Positions 33,401 to 47,218 are shown, counted from the stretch's first letter. The stretch is 64,000 nt of DNA from Kingdonia uniflora (GCA_014058105.1 JACGCM010001620.1:620001-684000); one strand, 5' to 3'. Numbers and translations are program-made. The notes: a model not told the origin generated them from the letters alone.

Positions 33401-36400
33401 TTCTTAAACAAAAACAAAACAATATAGAAGTGTTTTTTAATATTTTCGTATTACACTCTTGAAGCTTACCATGAAAATAGCATAAGGTGCGACATTATTA
33501 AGAATGTGGTTTAATAAGTAAATATGGTTCGAAAGCATCAGAGTTATGTTTACCACGGTTTTAGATAGTAACAAGGTCGTATAAGTGAAACCTGATAGAC
33601 AACTATTTAGTAGTACACTGAACCTATAATAGAAATGCTTATTACCAAAACTAAGTGCTCACTTACATGTTTTTCGATGCAATTTTAAGCCTCACTTGAG
33701 TCTTCAAACCAGCATATGAAAAATTGCAATCCTTATGTTGTTTCATTGGGACCTGTGAAGCAAAATAATTAATGTAAGTTTTCATTGCAGTAACTCATGA
33801 ACATTGTAAATGCTTAAAATATCACAAACTTTGAAAATGGAAAGTAAAATAAAGGGGAAGATGAATGTTGTAGAAGCAGCTATTGTCTAATGGGATCGAA
33901 ATAATATTAAAAATTACTTACTGAGAATTTGATGGATTTAGCATCTCCTTCCCGAGCTAACTCTTCTAGAGCAGGTCCACCACCTCTACTTATATCAAGG
34001 CCAAGCCATCTTGCTGTCTTATCATATGCCTCGCCAATTGCATCATCTATTGTAGTCCCAAGTTGTACATATTGGCCAAGATCACGTGCAAGAACAAGAA
34101 GATTATGACCACCTAAGAAACAAAGACGTGTAAATGGCAATATTCACTAGTATTAAGTGCGATTAAACATGAATTGGAGGATGAAAAATAGAATATCCAT
34201 GATTTACCAGTTTCTACTAACCGTATATCAATAAAATCAAATACAAGCAAAACTCAGGGTTGGTGTCCAAATAACACATCAACATGGTAATCGATAGATA
34301 ACCCAATAGAGAGGTATAATTGTATCGACAGCAAATGAGCCCCTGCAGTGATGGGTCATTTGGTCCTTTGTCAACATGGTAATCGATAGATAACCCAATA
34401 GAGAGGTATAATTGTATCGACAGCAAATGAGCCCCTGCAGTGATGGGTCATTTGGTCCTTTGCTAATCTATTTTCAGATGAAGAAACACCTTGATAATTT
34501 GATTTCACAGATTAATACTGAGGATAGTACAATAAGCATTTTTTTTTCTACCTAAAGGTCAAACCATCTTTGCTACGGTCGCATGTACCTGCTTACTTTT
34601 CAAAAAAGTGTTCTTACCGCAAACTTTCATCAAGCTTCATGTGTACATCAATTACTACTAAAACAGTCAAACCATGAAATAGGTTCTTTTACATCTTTCC
34701 CTCACTAAGATTAACTCCCTTTTCTGCTAAAATTAAAAATAACACTACATGGGAGAAATTCTGACATTTTAAGAAACCAAAAATAAGTAAATATAAACAA
34801 ACCTGCTCTGCTCTACCCATTAACCTCCCAAATCTGCATATTCACAAGATCAAATTTCTTGACCTTTTGTTTACTTCGACATGGTCTGATGTGTACATCA
34901 ATTATCCGTGACCTTATTAGATAGAAGTGAATTCAGAGAGAGCGAAACATAACTAGGGATTGCACACACAAAAACCGGTGCAAAAAAACGAAGTTCCCGA
35001 ACTATGGAATCGTCGATTTTTTTTTATTGATGACGATTCATCTTTCAAACTCTGTTTCTCTCGGATTCATTGCAATGGACATCAACTACATATTAGGAAA
35101 GGTTTTTAATGAAAAGCAAATGATTAACAATGTTGATATGGAGGTTGAAGCTTCAAAACCAATTGTGAGGATTGCTTTGCGAGAGGGTGCTAGGAATCCA
35201 CCTGCTAAACCAATCTCCTATACTGATAAGGTAAGAGGCAAAGTTTCCTTGGAATGGTACAGATACAGTCTGAATAGAGAATTAGAATGGTACAAATACG
35301 GTCTTGTAGGTCAAATTAATCGGCAATAACACACCTATGCGGAGATAAAATTCACAGCACCCAAACTTTGGAAATCTCAACAAAAATCGTAATAATCACA
35401 TTGGGGAAGGGTACTTCACCATCAAGCTTAAATATAAAAATGACAAGAAATTAGTATGGAGTGGGGAGACCTTGGATGATTGGGGGATTTTTTACTCGAC
35501 ATATGCCTTGGAGACCTGATTTTAACCCAGAAAAACAGAAGAGCATTGACGCCCCTGCGGGTTTGTTTTCCAGGAATAAGCATGGAGTGCTGGGACACAG
35601 ACTTTCCTTTTGTCATGTCCCCAGGACTAGAACATTGAGCTCTGAAATATCTTGAGACAAGTATTACCTTCAGATTAATCCAGGATAGTTACAAAGGCCA
35701 TTCAAAAGGTGATTTGAAGTGATATTAAATCTCAGAACTCTAACAAAGAACAGAGAGATCAAATTTCTCCGAATACAGAAATATCTAATAAGGAAGTGGA
35801 CGAAGAATAGACATGAGCAACAGACTCTCAGCTCTACCTAGTTTCACCGGGCCACCACTGCAGCTGTAATTTTGCTCTCAAGAAAATGCAGGAAGCTCTA
35901 TCTTTTTAGGCGTCATGGCTCTGTTGATCAGTAAATGAATCATAGGGCAAAAACTGAGACACGACAAGAAGCTATGGTTAATGATTAAGGTTGGCAACAA
36001 CCTAAGAGGAACCGAGGAAGTATAATACGAACAAAGTAGCACAGATGGCTATTCAGTATGGCCCACCACTTACAACTAGCAAAGACCAATAACTCCAAAC
36101 CAAAAACAGATCTTAATGCAGATCATCTATTGTAATGCAAAAGGGATAGGGAATAACAAATCCATCTTTTATCTTAATAAGATGGATAGCGAGATGAGTT
36201 TAAATGTGGATTGTGTTGCTAAATCTAGGTTCATCCTAGTGTTCAAGCAGTGCAAAAACTGAAGCTTAGAGAGATGAATTTGAATATCAGACACAATAGT
36301 ACAGAGGAAAGACAAGGTAACTTATGGGTCCTTTGAAAGCTTTATCTCCCTGAACCTGATGTGGTACAATTTTCCTCTCAATCTATTTCGTTTATTTAAG

Positions 36401-37806
36401 ATGATGATCTTATTACTGTAGTACATGCCAAAGCTCTTATTAGCCAAAGACAAGAACTTGTGGATGTGATGAAACTTTGCAGCAATTTCCCTTTTCCATA
36501 GCTGGTTGTAGAAGATATTAATGCCAACATAAAGCGGGGAGAAAAGTGGAGGCATAGGCTCTAATATTATAGCCATAAATAATTTTGCTCAAGCTGTTGA
36601 CAATTGTGAGCATACTATAGAAAGTGAGAAGGAAGGTATGATATATAGCTGGACTAAAGGAGACAAAAGCAAAGCTAGAGTTAATAGTCTATTAGAGAGA
36701 TAACATTACAGCAGCTGCTATAGAGGGTAAGACCAAACAGTTTCATGACATTGAAGGCCAAGATGAAGTTAGTTAAAAGTCAAATAAATTCTATTCAGAA
36801 CGATGCGGGATCTCTCTCACGGAACAATAAGTTATAAAGGAGTATGTGTGATATGTTGCATGTTGTCTTCACCCCCGCAGATTTTCCAATTTACGTACTG
36901 CTCTCTAGAATATTCTTTATTTTTTTTTTAGAAATCTTTTTATTTTGGCATTTTATTCAAATTAGTTACCGTTCAAAAAAATATTCAAATTAGAATTGCA
37001 TAGAATAAGGATTTGTTTTTTTTTTAAATCACTATTAAAAAGAGGTCCTTAGTTTAGGGTTTCATAGTTGTTATTGGAGAATTTTAATAAAAAAATTACT
37101 TTTTCGAGTAAATATAAATTTTATACTTGATCATCAATTTGTTTGCTTCCGCCGAATTAACATCATCGTGGGACAAGTTTACGAGGCAAAAATCAAGTGG
37201 GAATGTTATCATCAAAGAGGAACTACTAGAGCTCATTACTAGAATAGTTTCAACACAGGATAATGACGTACTTACAAAGATACCACATAAGTTAAATAAA
37301 GGAACTACTTTTCAGTTTGAATCCAGATTCTCTATCCATGGCTAGATGGGTATGGGGATGTTTCTATTAAACTTACTAGGACATAATTGAGTATGATGTG
37401 GTCATAGTGATATCTTCTTTCTTCAGAGATAGTACTATCTCATTGGGTTTCAATTCAAACCTAATTGTTTTGGCACTTCAGGTTAAATTTTGTAATTAAT
37501 GCTACAAACTATATTCCTATTTGTGTAGTAACTTCTCTTTAAAGATCATCACTATCTAATAGGTTACCTGATTGATGGAAATCATAACAGAAATATTAGT
37601 AGTGAGCAAGGTGCTTCTGCAATGGCAAATGAAATGGATTTTAAACAAAGCAATGGGAATTAGGGGTTAAAGACTAACATCTGTAAGGAATTTGACACAC
37701 TCAGCTGGGAATATTTGCTCGCTGTATTGAAAAGATATGGGTTTTGATAAAGTGTGGTACAAATGGATTCACACAGCTCTAGCTAGTACCAAAAAAATGC
37801 AATGAT

Positions 37807-37844
<38 letters not shown>

Positions 37845-40800
37845 CGTATTGTTACTTCCAAGCTACCAGAGGACTTAGACAAGGTGCTCCATTGTCCCTA
37901 CTTCTCTTTGCTTTTACTGAGGATCTTTTGAGCAGAGGATCAATTATCTCAGAGCTACTAATCGGGTGCAACATATGGTTTATTTTAAAAGTAGTTCAGG
38001 GCCTTCTCATATGCTTTTAGCAAATGACATTTCTATTTATTTCAATGGTTATATCAAGGGGATCAAGAAATTGTTCTATTTTCTGAAAGATTATCAAGTT
38101 GCTTCAGGTCAATATAACAATAAAAAGGATACAAGTTATTTCTTGGCTCCATGGATTTGGCAAAGAAAAGAAGAGTTACATGTATGTTTGGCAATGAGGG
38201 ATTGTTTCCTAAAACTTAGTAACTTACCCCATTGTTCAGAGAAAACTTAAGTTTACTCATCTTAGACCCATTGTTGATAAAATCAGAAGAAAAAAGGACT
38301 TTTAGTTAGATTAGTAAGCTGTTTTCTTACCGAGGAAGGTGGTTTTGGCCAAGTCTATCCTTGACAGTCTGTTCATTTATAAAATGTTCATATACAAATG
38401 GCAAGCAGCAATTAATAGAGAATGTGATACCATCGTACAGAACTTCATTTGAAGTGGAGATCCTACAAAGAAAAAAATGGTAACTGTATTTTCAGCATTT
38501 ATTATTATTATTATCACTTTCTATTTTGCTAATTGGAAAATTATTCAATGAAAAAGTGAGTACAGAGCATGAGCAGGGCTAAGCCATACCACCTGTTTAC
38601 ATTAAATCATTATATACTAACAATACCAGATTTTATCCATTCTCACAACTACCCAAATTTTTTGAGGCAACTCGGCAATATTAAAAATAGTTGGGAGATT
38701 GGGAACTCTTCAATTCAGCAAAACCATCAGCGGATCAGTTTCCTTCTCGATACATAGTCCAGCACTTTTTTCAATGAGTTGCAACACATCTAAGAAACTG
38801 TCTTGCTTCTCTTAAACCACTCTACCATGACCTTTGAATCAACCTCAACTTGCAAATGTCCACCACCCATATCAGTTGCATTCCCACCCAAGTTGTGGAT
38901 TGTGCTCAAGTTGAGTGATTTCATCTTTGATAGAAGAAAGATTTTAAAAAGATCCCCAAGTGTCCCCTCATTCCACGTCTTTAGCACATTTCTCATCAAC
39001 TTAGCTTGTAAACGATGAAAGCGCAGTCCCATAGATCCCTGAAAGCCAATTGCTCTTCACCAAGTCCAGAAAAGAATCATGTTGGCACCACATCCTTCGG
39101 AACCGAAATGGTGAGGCCCATTTAGCCACCAAAAGATAATGATTATGGCGCATTATCGGAACATAACTTCTCCAAATTTGAAAATGAGTATTACGAAACC
39201 TACTAAGGAATTGATGGGATCCGTGTTGTAGATAGATTTGATGAGACGAACCCATATGTAAGTCAAACCCTTGTGATTAGTACACCACGTATACTTAGAG
39301 CCCGAGAAAGCACTATCTACAATACCAGAATCTTGTATCGTACACTGAAAGCCATGCATAAACATAGAGTTAAGCAAACTCTCCCCAAGCTTCTCGATGG
39401 GATTTCTAATAACATTAAAGTCACCCGAGATTAACCAAGGACCATGTATTGTACAAGAAAACTGAATCAAATCAGCCCAAAAAGACCATTAGACTACACG
39501 TCCACGCCACACTTTGCATATACCAAAGTGAATGCACAAAACCAAGCACCATTCACACTAACAATACAACTAAGGAAGGGACTATCCGAAACAAACACAG
39601 AGACGTACTCTTCGATAATAACCAGAATTTACATTCATTATCATTATTTGAACAAGAAAATCCAAAGCCTAATCTCTTCACCACTCTATCCATGTGACTT
39701 CATGGAATAGTTCTAAAATGGCTACTACGCATACCTTATTGCACTCAAGCAAATGCTATAAATGAGCAAAAGTAATTGCATTTCCTACCCCTCTTACATT
39801 CTCAAAGGTATTGTGGGTCGTCCCCACGGTCGACCACGACTCCTACATTGACTACTTCTAGTAATTTCTATTTCCTTAGGGACTTTTTATTTTAGAAGGT
39901 TTTTTATTTAGTAGTTGCTATTTTGGGGGAGTTGTCAGTTGTGGGATTAGTGGGAATCTAAGGTGTTTAGTGGGATTGTGGGTTCTCTCTTTAAAGAGGC
40001 CTAGATGGGAGAGTTAGAAGTCATAGTTGGAGTCATTGAAAGTTTAGTAGAGAAAACCGGGAGTAAAGATTAAAGAGAGATTGTTTTTGTTGTCTTTAAT
40101 TTCCAGCAAATCAAGTTATTCAATTTTTGTTCTAAGTTTAAGGCTTTTGCTTATAGTTTCTATCACTTCCATACTAATAAATTATTCCTCGTTAACATTA
40201 AGGGCTTTTCAACGCACTCTTATTCCTGGCTTAGATAGGAGTCCATGAACCTCCTCCAATCTGTTCCTCATTTTCTTCACGAACTTGAATACATCATCCC
40301 TAGCATTCTCTTCATATTAACACCCACTTCAAAGTCAGTTAAGAAACCCTTGTCCAATTCAACATGTTCCTCCATATTTCGAACATCTCCCTTCGAGAGA
40401 CGCCCATAAAGAACCAGTTGATCCTCCCGAATGAGGTCATCTTCGTGAACTGCTTCCTCAACAAATTTGCCGTCTTCAACCTCCTTTGAAGTCTCTCGAA
40501 GAACTTCATTAGACAAAGAAGCATCTAGAACAGATTTATCATCAAAATGTTCACTAGTCACCTGTGCATTTGTAAGAAGGTTGGGGAATCACCAGTCACA
40601 CCACTAATCTTTGGCAAAGAAACCAAAAATTTCACATGGCAGAGGCTTGGATAAATCCCTCTCCGCACACATACCACCGGCACTTGGCCATGTGAAAGCA
40701 ACTGTAGCCTGATCAATTCGAACAAATCGACCAATATAGGCCTCAATTGGTTCAAGAAAGCCAGCGTTGTCAAAGGAGGGAGGGAAGTCAAGTGACTGAA

Positions 40801-43800
40801 CCCAAATCGAGACAGTAGAGAAATTCTTCTTGGGTCAAAAGACAAAGACCGCCAAAATTCTTAAAAAAAATATCCTTTGACGTGATTAGCTTCCCCGGAG
40901 AAAGCCTTAATCACATTATTATAAGTACGCAACAAATCATGATCAAGTGGACCAATTATGGGGGTTTCACTTAAACCTCACATTGATCAAACATGTGATT
41001 GAATCTCATCTAAAGGTCTCCCAGATGAAAGTTTATTCACCAAAGTGTTTGTGGAAGCAGCTTCAGCTCTTGCAATGTCCTGGAGAGAGAACAGTAGCAG
41101 GCTTGCCATCCTAGTGAGACAACCGAAAATCAGTTGCAAATTTCTCAAGCACAGGCTTGATCGAAGCTGCAGATGCATATGAGGGTTTTATGGCTGGAGC
41201 ACCACTGAGATGAGAAGCTTCCACTGCAGTAGCAAGGGGTGCAGAGTTGTTGGGAGTAGTGACGGAGGTCGACATTGAGAAATAAATTGAAGGAGAAAAG
41301 ACAGAATAGCAGTTGAAAGTCGAGGCTGATTTGCAAAAGAAAAAGGAGAGAAAGGAAATGATAAAATAGAAAGAAGATAAACTTCAAAATAAATTGAAAG
41401 ATTTAAAACTAGCTATGCCATATAGGGTTAGTGTTTCACTGGTTCTCGTCATAGAAGGATTAAAGATAACATAAATATCATTGCGTCCCTCTCTTCTATC
41501 CAGTTTCTTTGGTATTTCTTGGAAACCAGTTGAAGAAGGAAGACTTGGATTGAGGATTCTTAAAAAGATAAATACGTCTCTTGTAGTTAAATTAGCCTGA
41601 GACATGCACAAGGGTTCTGGCTAGTGGAAAGCGTCCTGGCCCTCGTAGGCTAAACGAGACAGAAGAACGGAATCCACTAGTGCCTTCAGCTAGTGTGCCT
41701 GAAGCTAAGATAGCTAGAGCGAGACCAAACTTTTGAGAAAAAAATTCTTAAAAGCGGACGGTGAGCAAATTAAATATTATAGGAAATCATCATTATGGGC
41801 TGGAGTAAAAGAAGCATTACAGAAAATAGAAGATTAATTTATATGGATTGCAAGAGATGGCTCTACAGATCTAAATATTTTGAGAGATAGTTGAATCTCT
41901 ACAGGGCCCCTTAAAGATAATGAGTGTACCACAGCTAACACACAAGCTTCTGGAAAATTATGCTTGGCCCTTGCCTTTGGAAGTGGAATCTGCCTTCAAC
42001 CTTCAACAACATAAACGTACTGAGTGTGCTCCTTAAGGAAGACTTACGTATTTCAAAGCTTGATACAAAAGGGGTTTCCAGTGTGAAAAGTGCTTGTAAC
42101 CTGGTGAGGCTCACTAAATCTAGAATGTAGTGGCATTCCCTAGTTTAAGAAAATCCTGTCCAACCCAAAATCTGTAATTTCAGCTTGAAGATTATCTCAT
42201 GGTGCATTTAACTACAGATGCTATGTTGCAGAAAAGGGGACTCACTCCAGTCACTAGATACTCTATGTTTCGAAGCCAAGAGGAAACCATTATTCACTTG
42301 TTCTGGAAATGTAAGCTTGCTATTTGTATTAGAAAGTGGGGATTACAACTCTTTCATCTACTTGAGACCTCACCTATTAATTTACATGAATTTATCAAGG
42401 TTGCGGACACTACTAGTCCCTACTCAGGACTTATGGAGGACCTTTATTCTAATTTCTATGTACTCCATTTGGAATACTAGAAACTTTACACATCAATAAT
42501 GTGCAGGATCGAATCGAAGTGCTAAAGAAGTGAATTAAAGCAAACTTATTGCCTCTCTAAATCTGCCTGCAACAACTCAATTTCTGATATTCAAATACTT
42601 TCCATTGGAGTGCAGATAAGATACAGACAAGCTCCTCAAATCAATGCTGTAATTGGATACCTCCACCTCATGATGAGATTCAAATTTGTTGTGATGCAGG
42701 GGTGTTTTGATGCTTAATTTACCTTATATTTTTATTATTATGCAATGCTATTGTTGAGGCACTTTTCGAGACAGTTCAAATGGGATTCTCGAGAATATGG
42801 CCAGTTTCTGATAGCAAAGCTACAGTGCATGCTTTCAATTCTGACCAAGTACCATGGAGAGTTCTTGTAGAGTGGCTTCAGCTGATGAAATGCTTCTCCA
42901 TTTTAAGAATTACTCGTGTATGGCGAGAACTGAAAAGTAAACTTTAGTGCAAACTTAGAGGACAAATCTTTCAGAGGACACAATAGAATGGCACAATGAA
43001 TGACCGGAGTTCTTAAAGAAGATTGAAGCACCTTTTATGCAGTATCATAGATTTTAAGTGTAATGGTAGTTGCTGCATATGTTAAAAGGCTATGGGTGCC
43101 AACCAAGTTGAGATATCATAGTTCTTTGATAGTGCCTCTGCAACTTCATTTTGGGTGATGGCGTGCCTAGTCTTACTATTCTCTGTCTATTTCTCTTTTA
43201 CATATTAAATTATTACTATTAAAAAGCAAGCGAAAAAATACCCCTGAGCCCAGAATGGATAATATTTTAACTTTACACACGATTTTTTTTATAAATTCCA
43301 AGCATTACTCAACAATCTTGAGTACCACTGTAGGTTCTTGCAAATTTGAATTTTACCCATTTTACTGAGCCAAAGCTTTACAGCAGACAGTTTAATTTAA
43401 AGAGAACCAACATCTTCCTCCTAGGAACGTAATTTACATGTATTTCTTTTTCAACACAACATTTTATCAAGATCAAAAGAGATTATGCATGTATAAATCG
43501 ATTCAGACTGAGATATTAAAATGGTTATATAAGTAGACCTGTAAATAGGAATTAGTGGAATTCAGATTCTTTACCTGAAATTAGAAGGACCAAGAATGGA
43601 AATTGCAAGTCCCTTTCAACTAACCTGGAAACATGTGAATATATCATTATCAGCATGCTGCGTTCAAGTCTTTTACAACAATCAAATGTAATGTAAATAA
43701 CAAATTTAAACCATCTTCGGTACTCTAGAAGGTTACATCGAAAATTCTATAAATTCCTTAACTGGGAGACTGGTAGTATCATATGGTCAACAACATAGGG

Positions 43801-46800
43801 AATTCCTCTATCGAGGAAGTGTCCAACAACCACCTAAATTCTCAAACACCCAATTTTTACCCCCAAACAGAATGCACAAATCATGCTCAAAACAATGTGA
43901 TTAAGACATCCACGGTTGAAGGAAATGAACCAGGGTGGAGAGAACACAGAACACAGAAAAAAAAAAAAGTCTTTATGCGTCTGCAACTGCAACTAATTTT
44001 GATTCGTGGATCATGAGATAAAGGCGGAGACAGACTTGCCAGGGGAAGGGGAGAAAGAGATTGGAATGTAGTGATGGTTGTAAAAAAAGATAGGAAAGGA
44101 TGGAGACCAAGATGATGAGGTACAAGAAGCGGGTAATGATATTCTGAAAACCTTGTCTAAATGACGATCTGACATCATATAACTTCTTAACCTTATGTCC
44201 AATCTTCTATCTATAATAATAATAATAATAATAATAAAAAAGACCCAACATATTGGTTGGGTAGTAGCCGTTGATTTCACCGATGCGAACAACGAGGCGT
44301 TTAGATGGCTCTGATGAAGTTTAGGTGGGTTCTGTTATATTGAAATGAGCTGGTCCGTTGAAACCCTACTCTAGTTTTCTTCCCTCTCCAACAACTCTAA
44401 ACACATCAAAAGTTCCTCCCTCTTCAACACTCTAAACACATCAAAAGTATTTTTCTCCTCATAACTTCATATGTTTTGTTCACCAAATTATTTATGATTT
44501 TCATACCGTGATAAGAAGTCAACAAGGATTTTACGATTATAATAATGTGAACCCTAATATAGTATATTAATGTTGAAACCCTAATTAATAGGTACATTTT
44601 TCTAATGAACTTGATGAAGCAACCTGGGCTCTCCTCAAATATGGTCAGTTCACAGTTAAGTCTTCCTGGAACTTTTGGAGGACACCTGGAACCACATTCG
44701 ATAATATGACATCGATTTGGCATCCCTCTATTCATTCTAGAATATAGGCTTTTGGTTGAAAGGTTTCGAAACAAGCTCTTACTGTGGACAGTCTTATACA
44801 GACATCAATTAACTGTCTCTAATTATAGCTGTAACTACAACCCTAAGATAGAGACTCTAGATCATTTGCTGGTGTAAAGTAAAATTGCTCTGCAAGTGTG
44901 GATTTTATTTTTGGAAGGGCATGGCATCAGGGTCATTCCCAATCAGTTTTTCTTGGCAAGGCAGAAAGTATGGTGCAGTGCAGACTCAGGTGGGTTACTA
45001 CTTACTCCCCACTTTGATAAGATGGGAATTATGGAAAGCACGGTGTAGCAAGATTGCAAGAGGCATGATGAAGCGCCAATCAACATTGATGTCATCATTC
45101 AAAAGGTATGCAAATGGTTACAAGATGTAAGTTCTAAACTCAAAATCACCAAATCTTGTGAATTTAGTAAACAACTTTCATTGCAAATTAATACACTAGC
45201 CAAAGAAAATGTTAACACTAAGCAGGTTATGGAAATTAAATGGTTAAACCCCAACTCTGGGGTATTTAAGCTAAACACTGATGTGTCTGCAAGAAGCTCT
45301 ACAGGCCTATGTGGTGCTACTGGGATTATTGGAAACAACCATGGTCATTTGTGTTTGTTTTTTTTTTGCATTGGTCCTGGATCTAACAGGGTAGCTGTAC
45401 TGTTTGGTCCACTAAATGGATTAAGATACTATAAATTACACAGTTTATACCCTGTGGTGGTTAAAGTTAATTCTTTGGCGACTACCAGCTAGTTCTATAC
45501 AAAAGGAAGAGTTGCTCAAAGTTTTGCTATTCGGAATGAGATTGTTGAGCATGGGGGAATTTAATGCTAATCTTCCAACTGCATATCTTTAGAAAAGCCA
45601 GTAATACTGCAGATGCACTTTGCAAAATGGGGATGCGGGCAGCATACCATGCAATCTTAGATAAGATGGGGTTGTTACTTTAAGAAGATGTTGTATAACA
45701 TTTCTTGAGGGTAAGGCTTTAGTCCTCCCTTTGTACCTTCGTTAACAATTATTCAATAAAATCACAATTTTTGCTCGGAAAAAAACGGCTGAAATATTAG
45801 TAACTCAAAATGTTAAAGCAGTCTAAATACCTGGCCACCAAAGCATGAGCTTCCATGTGATGGATTCCAACAATTGGTAAGTTAAATCTCCCAGCAATTT
45901 TCCTAGCTTTGCGTACACCAACTATATGACAATTTCACCAAGAACGTGAGTTTATTGAACTTTCAAATTGACATCCCACCTCAACAATAATGAAATACAT
46001 AGCAAACTTACCACCTAAACAAAGGCTTAAACCTGGGCCAATTGTGACGGCAACTGCAGAAAGATCAGTCTCGCATAAATTTGCAATTTCAAGTGCCTGT
46101 TGAACTACCTACAAGATTTATCACGTTGTTAGCATGTACACGACAATATAAAGAACAGCAATAGAATATTTTTAATGTAATACCTGATCAATTACTTGCG
46201 AGTGTGCTTCTTCAGCCATTTTAGGAGCAACACCTCCATATCTTACAAGCAAATCTGCCTTGACATAGTGAAAACATATAGTAGTTAGCTGGTTAACACA
46301 TTAAATAACACCTCATCAAATACTACCAAAGTCTACCAAATTAAACAACACTTTTCAGTTCCCACTTTTAGAGTTCACATTATTCCCGCAAATACCCATT
46401 CAGTATAGGTGCTTATTCTCATCATGCAATACTTCAATTTTACGTTTAAAGTAAGACTGAGAAGTCATCTAATTGGAAAGAAGATCTATCTATTTTATGT
46501 TTTCTATTGAGATGAAATGCTCCCATTTCCTCATCTATGCTTATCATTATCTCCCAATCCCAAAACAGGACAGTTTTTTCCCCTCAAATAATGAATTTAT
46601 CCAATTGTGCATTATGTGCAAACAAAGCGCTTATTCAGAATAGGCAGATTGAATAACAACACCTATGAAAGCTTATTAAAGGTAATGTGTATCAACGAAA
46701 TTGAAAGCTCTCTACCATAAAATGGAAATTCAAAATACAAGAATTCCGTAAAAACGCTTAAAAGTTAAATTATACCTGAGACGAAACAACTTGGCTTAGA

Positions 46801-47218
46801 ATTTCTCCGTCGCCTCGAACCTGATAAACACCCAATTATCCAATTATCAATCAAAACCCTAAAAAAAATACCCAATTATCAAAATCATATAGTGGAAACT
46901 TACAACAGCGGCCGCTGTGTCGTCGCAGCTCGTCTCGATACCGAGAACTACCAAGTTATCTTTCACAGCTGAAATTGAATTTTGGGGTTTTGAAGAATTG
47001 GAGATCGAACTCATAGAGAAACAACTCCATTGATGTCGTCGTTGTTGATGTTGTTGTTTCAATTGAGCTCTGAGACTTCTTATTGAGGAGGGAAGTTGAG
47101 GTTTGAGAAGGAGATTTAGGCGGGAAAATGTAGAAGAGAACATTGGTATAAAACGGGGCATTTTATTGGCGTTGTTCGTCTCTCTATCATTCTCGCTCAA
47201 ATCTATTGAGGGGGTCAT
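30500..47218 (-). CDS. GCP1: Organellar tRNA A37 threonylcarbamoyltransferase (Qri7/OSGEPL1 type)
   Basis: Thirteen exons join into 482 codons with consistent phases and GT-AG introns: 46904-47218, 46776-46820, 46184-46258, 46012-46108, 45831-45921, 43575-43624, 33922-34112, 33667-33752, 32540-32615, 32346-32429, 32162-32276, 30823-30911, 30500-30631. A Ser/Arg/Gln-rich transit-like N-terminus precedes VLGIETSCDDTAAAVV; an alternative start is Met20 at 47161. Then follow VAPKMAEEAHSQVID, AVTIGPGLSLCLGVGVRKAR, the metal-site HHMEAHAL, LISGGHNLLVLA, GTTIDDAIGEAYDK, NFSYAGLKTQVR, VVSGGVASNHYIR and CTDNGVMVAWTG. The family transfers threonylcarbamoyl from TC-AMP to adenosine 37 of ANN-decoding tRNAs, making t6A. 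Length and order match plant homologues, and no defect is seen. Intron 6 (34113-43574) and intron 5 (43625-45830) carry LINE insertions. Confidence 0.95.
34279..34462. repeat. Perfect 92-bp tandem duplication in GCP1 intron 6
   Basis: TCAACATGGTAATCG starts at 34279 and again at 34371, and the two 92-base units (34279-34370 and 34371-34462) look identical. They contain AGCCCCTGCAGTGATGGG. This is a recent local duplication, or an assembly duplication, close to the acceptor side of exon 7. Confidence 0.92.
37813..37842 (+). repeat. Run of 30 G inside LINE reverse transcriptase
   Basis: An uninterrupted G tract of 30 bases replaces a few residues of RT between the AMIKE-like and YFQATRG motifs. 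It is the longest homopolymer in the window. It could fold as a G-quadruplex on the plus strand, which is the non-template strand for GCP1. The length may be inaccurate, because sequencing handles such runs poorly. Confidence 0.95.
38490..41690 (-). mobile_element. Second LINE, inserted in the first
   Basis: A minus-strand LINE remnant. From its 5' side it has an ORF1 start region (about 41600), a DUF4283-like domain (VSIWVQSLDFPPSFDNAGFL and FVRIDQATVAF...DLSKPLPCEIF, 40600-40860) and an acidic ORF1 part (40277-40561), then NVRGVGN at the endonuclease start near 39790, GPWLISGDFNVIRNPIEKLG (about 39430) and a partial region before RT with RLQAKLMRNVLKTWNEG (38790-39032). RT itself is missing, so it is 3'-truncated or deleted. 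Its surroundings on both sides belong to the other LINE. Confidence 0.75.
39812..40250. repeat. Possible solo LTR within the second LINE
   Basis: Starts TGTGGGTCGTCCCCACGG and splits ORF1 from the endonuclease start of the LINE. It contains a TTTAAAGAGGC-like core and a purine-rich stretch at 40040-40085, without coding potential. No certain 5-base target duplication was found, so the right end is approximate and the class is unproven. Confidence 0.4.
44780..45780 (+). mobile_element. LINE 3' fragment with RNase H in GCP1 intron 5
   Basis: Plus strand. It contains a piece of the RVT zinc-binding region (near 44780-44880), then the plant LINE RNase H: KWLNPNSGVFKLNTDVSARS with the first catalytic Asp, GIIGNNHGHLCLFF, GPGSNRVAVLFGPLNGL, and the tail ADALCKMGMRAAYHAIL (45600-45660). 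It ends with TTATTCAATAAAATCAC. It is a 5'-truncated copy and, like the LINE in intron 6, runs opposite to GCP1. Confidence 0.78.

Larger units (their letters stand above)
34930..43230 (+). mobile_element. LINE in GCP1 intron 6, antisense to the gene
   Basis: A plus-strand non-LTR element, decayed and interrupted at about 38490-41690 by a second LINE. Pieces in order: ORF1-like segments (35027-35329, and 35461-35655 with RPDFNPEKQKSIDAP, typical of the DUF4283 region), an endonuclease start (IIYCNAKGIGNN, about 36120), RT (FDTLSWEYLLAVLKRYGF; RGLRQGAPLSLLLFAFTEDL; a mutated active site LLANDISIYF, 37690-38250), then beyond the insert KADGEQIKYYRKSSLW and the RVT zinc-binding domain (42199-42480, TRYSMFRSQEETIIHLFWKC), and an RNase H tail (42750-42950). 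Many stops are present. Exact ends are not resolved; the 3' end is near 43230. Confidence 0.8.

Noticed and set aside
37802..38020. Glycine-run protein frame
   Set aside because: The glycine run is the G homopolymer inside LINE RT; the true reading is the RT sequence around it.
39444..39710. Two overlapping plus-strand frames
   Set aside because: They are opposite to the endonuclease region of the minus-strand LINE.
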